A stretch of 64,000 nucleotides of DNA. Source: Cordia subcordata. Taxonomy: Eukaryota; Streptophyta; Magnoliopsida; Boraginales; Cordiaceae. The translations under genes were made by a program, and so were the position numbers. Below the pieces are notes generated by a model. The model was not told the DNA's origin, ran no database searches, and saw nothing but the letters and a program-made list of their open reading frames with translations. Below are positions 60,409 to 64,000 of this stretch, in pieces. The stretch is from the NCBI GenBank assembly GCA_028554755.1, contig JAPTOF010000015.1, positions 496,001-560,000 of the forward strand, written 5' to 3'. How positions within the stretch are numbered: position 1 is the first letter of the stretch; each line of letters begins with the position of its first letter.

Positions 60409-62421
60409 AGCGCATATCTCAGAATTAGTAAGTGAACTTGCTGCGGGTACCACCTTTTGTGACTCTTAGAGACTCAAAGATGTTGACCTTTCTCAAGGAT
60501 TATATCATTTGAAGATCTAATAGGCACAAATAGGTTCTAACCATTATGTGGTATTAGGAGAAAGAGAATTTGCATTGAGGAGTCATGTAAATGCATCTAA
60601 TCCTCTGGGAATATTTCTCTCACTTTTGCTTTGTGTCATCTACCGAGTATGTTTTGTTTATTTTTTGTTTGAAAGATCACATTTTATATGGACATGGTCT
60701 ATGCAAATGGTATAGTGTGTATTTTTGTACTTATTTTTTTGCCATGGGCATTAACAGCAATATGTGGCTTTTGTCATGCAATCAATCAATATGAACATCA
60801 TTAGTGATGCACTGTGCTATGCATTATGAGTATCAATTGAAATACTCGTCAGTATGCTTGCTTAAGTTATGAAATATTTGCTAGAGATTATTTTGGAAGT
60901 GTTAATCAACCAGGTCTTATTTTCTTATAAAAGCACGTCTTTAGATTTATGAATATGGGAGAAATGGTCACATACAAGTTCTCTCCTAATACTAGGAGCA
61001 GCTAATCTTTTGTAGCTGTTTGCCTTTTGTTTATTTTCTAGGGAATGGGATGAAAGTTTCCTACGCAGTGGATAGACTGCTAAGAAATATTGCATTGTGA
61101 GTGCTACCCATGAAAGTTTTAGGTTGCTTGTACTATTGCTAAACAAGAATATATATTGGTATGTTTCAAGTTAGCGCTGCTCATCGACTGGTTCAAGCTC
61201 CTTTACCATTTGCTAGCATATGAGATAAGAGATAGGAGGTTCATTTGCTGCCAAGGTTTTGCTCCATCCTGTCTGCGTAGGGGCAAATAAGCTTTCATCT
61301 CAATTCTCATCCGTTGCATTCTCCGGTGGTGAGCTTGAGTCCGGCTCTCCAATGAAAAAGCAGAATACAAGATCTTTTATTGTGTATTGCAGGATCCAGG
61401 AAATACTTTGGTTCAGCTGCTGTTAGCATCTGGTTCTCTACTACTGCAAGTGTGTCCACATCTCCTCAATTATCTTCTTGTGTATATCAGTCCATCATTG
61501 TTGCAAAATATACCCTGACTTTGATTGACTGAAAATTAATTAATGGGATGTTAATTCCCTTTTGGATGTCATATTTATTTCACAAATCGTAGGGGTCTGT
61601 ATGCTGACATTCCCTAGAAAGTATCACATTTTGTCACGCCAAAATCGGACTCGGTGTTATGGGCTCTAGAAATAATAACTTGAGCCTGAATGCAGACAAA
61701 AGTGTTCGACACATACCTAAACCAATGTTTATGGGGTATCAAAATTTTGCAGCTTCATTCTCTACTTGTAAGTTAAGGATTCACATAATTACAGATCACC
61801 ATTGACTGTTGATGAAAACTGCTTATTGCAGTGTGCTTAACAATAGAAGAATCCTTTTTCTTCTTAGTTTTGCATTTGGCATTATCTCACGCAATTGCCA
61901 TGGTTGTATGACTGGGTCAAGCCAGCAGAAAGAACATGGTTTTCAAGCAAATCCTTCTCCCATTCATGCATACAAGGAGATATCATGATGAAAATTCTAA
62001 AAATCAAATGTTGTAATACCTGAGTCACAGTGACAATGACACTGATGAATCTCAGAAATAGCAGTTACAGATATCAACATTTTGAAATAGAAGATAGACA
62101 GAGAGGAAATCAGCCAAGCGTCAATCAGTTGCACAAGTCAAATATCCAAGAACTTCATTTGGCAGTGTACCAAGAAGGTCAATGTGGTCTCACATGCTTC
62201 TCATCATCATTCTTTTGCTATTGCAGCTTGCTCCTCAGTAAAATAGTCATGCCTGAAAATTGTGTTTAAGAACTATGTAATGCACCTTTATATGCAATAT
62301 TAATCCAGATCCATGATGTTGCCAAATTACGGAAGCAAAAATAGCTCAGCCCTCAAAAGTACATCATAATTTTGACTCATGTTTATCTGCCTCCATATTT
62401 TCTCGTTCTAAACTCGTCATG
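60409..62421. other. Region between MED11 and the pyruvate-carrier gene
   Basis: It holds the MED11 3' UTR at the left and the minus-strand gene's 3' UTR at the right. 61180-61400 is less AT-rich and could be part of a transcript, but neither strand gives a protein I recognise. Confidence 0.35.
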
Positions 62422-62608
62422 TTAGAGCCTGGCAGAACCAGGTGAAGATGAGGATCGGGTTTGCGGCTGTGCCTTTCTAATTCTAGCAGCATCCAAACTT
62501 ATTATTCAAGTGACAGAAAACACAACAATCTTACCTAATTTTTCGTGAAAGCTGATAGATTCCCGTGGCAGCCATTGCCAAGTTTACACTGAACAGATTC
62601 CAGTTTTT
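62422..62608 (-). CDS. Mitochondrial pyruvate carrier-like protein, last two exons (5' part outside window)
   Basis: On the minus strand, the exon 62608-62535 has good splice sites on both sides (TTGCAG before, GTAAGA after). It encodes KNWNLFSVNLAMAATGIYQL then SRKI, the third membrane segment typical of MPC2-type carriers. The last exon, 62497-62422, adds SLDAARIRKAQPQTRSSSSP and a short end before TAA. An alternative acceptor at 62476 would shorten the tail by seven residues in the same frame. MPC subunits form heterodimers in the inner mitochondrial membrane that import pyruvate. The N-terminal exons were not found up to 64000, so they should lie beyond the window or behind a long intron. 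Confidence 0.75.
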
Positions 62609-64000
62609 CTGCAATTCAAAATCAATTATGTGAAGAAAATCCATCACAAATCTAATATGCAGCCTGTAATTTATCAATAGCAGGTTGGCACATACTATGC
62701 TGGCTTTAAGTCCTCTTGGACTCTAGCTTTGATGGCATTTGTTAAACTAGATTCTTAACTATGTCAACTGCCAAAATCTGGCTAGAAAATCAAATATTCT
62801 ACATGGCCACACCATCTTGGTGCTCCCGAGATGGACTTATACAAGATACATAGAGTAACTATCTGGCCAAACCAAAAGCTTGTAGAACAATAGTGCAGAA
62901 TCAACATTCCTCTTTCCATCAATCAATATAAATCACACCATTGACCAAGAAAACTATCTACATAGAACAGATCCTACAAATACAGAAATACTTGGTTTCT
63001 GAAAAGTAAAACCATAATATATCTTATACCAGATCCAGCAATTAGTTTTCTGTTGCTGAGTTTTCTCTCCCCCCCCTCCTTCCCCTTTCTCTTTCCTTTT
63101 TGGGTGTGATGAGAACTTTGGTGGATAGGAGAAAATGAGATGGAAGGTAGAAGCTGATGCAGGCATACGTGATCTTTGAGAGCAAATGGTTAGCATTTTC
63201 CGCTTTAACCAATGCTCCCTCCTAGTGGTCCTAGCAAATCAAATTTCTAGACCAGTTTAAGCTTTTTAATAGGCAGGTGGCGTGCTAAGCCTAATCCACC
63301 ATGATACTCAATTGAGATGTCAGAGATATGAGTTGAATGAAAGGTTGAAATATACTACATGGCCCATCGTCAATTTGAAATAATGCCTATGACACATCCC
63401 TTTTAGTTGGAGGGCAAGCGGGGTGGAAATTGGGTAAATCTCACTCTCTTAGATTTTTCCACTCCATGATCCTAAAAGAATGGTTGGCTAAAAGAATGGT
63501 CATGCACTGATGAAATCTTCCAGCAATGGATGAGCATCACAAGGTCATAAGCATGGCTGGAATTACCTCGCAAACAAAAATAAGCATCTTTGTACCATGT
63601 ATGATCATCCCCTGAGGGTACCTTCAAGTTGAACTAAGAAGAGTTTTAGGGAACTTCAAAATTTACAAACCAAAGCAAGCCTATCTGACTAGGTGAGTTT
63701 AGCTACTGTGTTAGCTCTAGAGGCCTTGTCTGAGTCTCCATTTACTCTAATTAGGTCTCCCTCTACGATTTTTTGTGAGAAACCTACATACCTTCACAAC
63801 TCTACCAAGAGCAATTAACTCTCGCTTCGTAATTTCTGAGTTTGTAATCTACATGTTTTTCAGTTGATAATAATAAAAAGCCAATTAAACTTCCATCACT
63901 TAAACATAATAAACAAATATACTCATGCTCTTCAAACAACCCACTACCATCTTTTTCTTAGTACTCCCACCATCACTTTGCTGGAAAATAAATTATGCCA
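62609..64000. other. Probable intron or upstream region of the pyruvate-carrier gene
   Basis: I searched the minus strand for the expected upstream MPC blocks (the histidine/tryptophan-rich N-terminal segment and the tryptophan/arginine-containing second membrane segment) and saw none. A C-rich run at 63068-63080 and short open frames are the only features. Confidence 0.4.

Noticed and set aside
61180..61400. Possible extra exon on either strand
   Set aside because: Slightly higher GC but no recognised peptide and no partner exons.

Overview
This is a stretch of plant nuclear chromosome, most likely from a eudicot. It is AT-rich, its genes carry many GT-AG introns, and every gene recognised has plant-type orthologues. 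The rest is a dense mix of MITEs, small non-autonomous LTR elements and decayed Ty1-copia and Ty3-gypsy retrotransposons. I cannot name the species. No tRNA, rRNA, CRISPR or bacterial-style operon was seen.

Five protein genes can be supported. (1) A six-exon GDSL esterase/lipase, 7877-10657 (+), 365 aa. (2) A six-exon GT47 exostosin-type glycosyltransferase, 12235-19522 (+), 426 aa, with a large TE-bearing third intron. (3) A five-exon proteasome assembly chaperone 4 (PSMG4-like) gene, 33269-35215 (+), 172 aa. (4) A three-exon Mediator subunit 11 (MED11) gene, 59646-60408 (+), 116 aa. (5) The last two exons of a mitochondrial pyruvate carrier-like gene on the minus strand, 62422-62608, whose 5' exons appear to lie beyond the right edge. 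All exon junctions given were checked for GT-AG ends and continuous reading phase.

Layout: 1-7.8 kb is intergenic DNA with several inverted-repeat elements. 7.8-19.5 kb holds the two secretory-pathway genes. 20.0-21.9 kb is a near-intact short LTR element with PBS, PPT and near-matching 5-bp target duplications. 22-31 kb holds direct repeats, a hAT transposase fragment, a TRIM-like element and MITEs. 31.4-35.2 kb is PSMG4, with a duplicated upstream segment. 36.7-41.9 kb is a degenerate Ty3-gypsy element whose dual RNase H, tandem-repeat block and opposite-strand gag-like/coiled-coil region match the Tat/Retand lineage. 43-49.6 kb is mostly unassigned repeat-derived DNA. 49.7-55.0 kb is a decayed Ty1-copia element with a 759-bp hAT-type MITE inside it. 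55.6-56.0 kb is a palindromic MITE with a perfect 9-bp duplication. 59.6-62.6 kb holds MED11 and the pyruvate-carrier fragment.

The genes are unrelated housekeeping or secretory functions and do not form a cluster. The best-supported unusual structures are the Tat/Retand-like remnant, the nested MITE insertions, and the duplications upstream of and within PSMG4. I found no convincing undescribed biological system.
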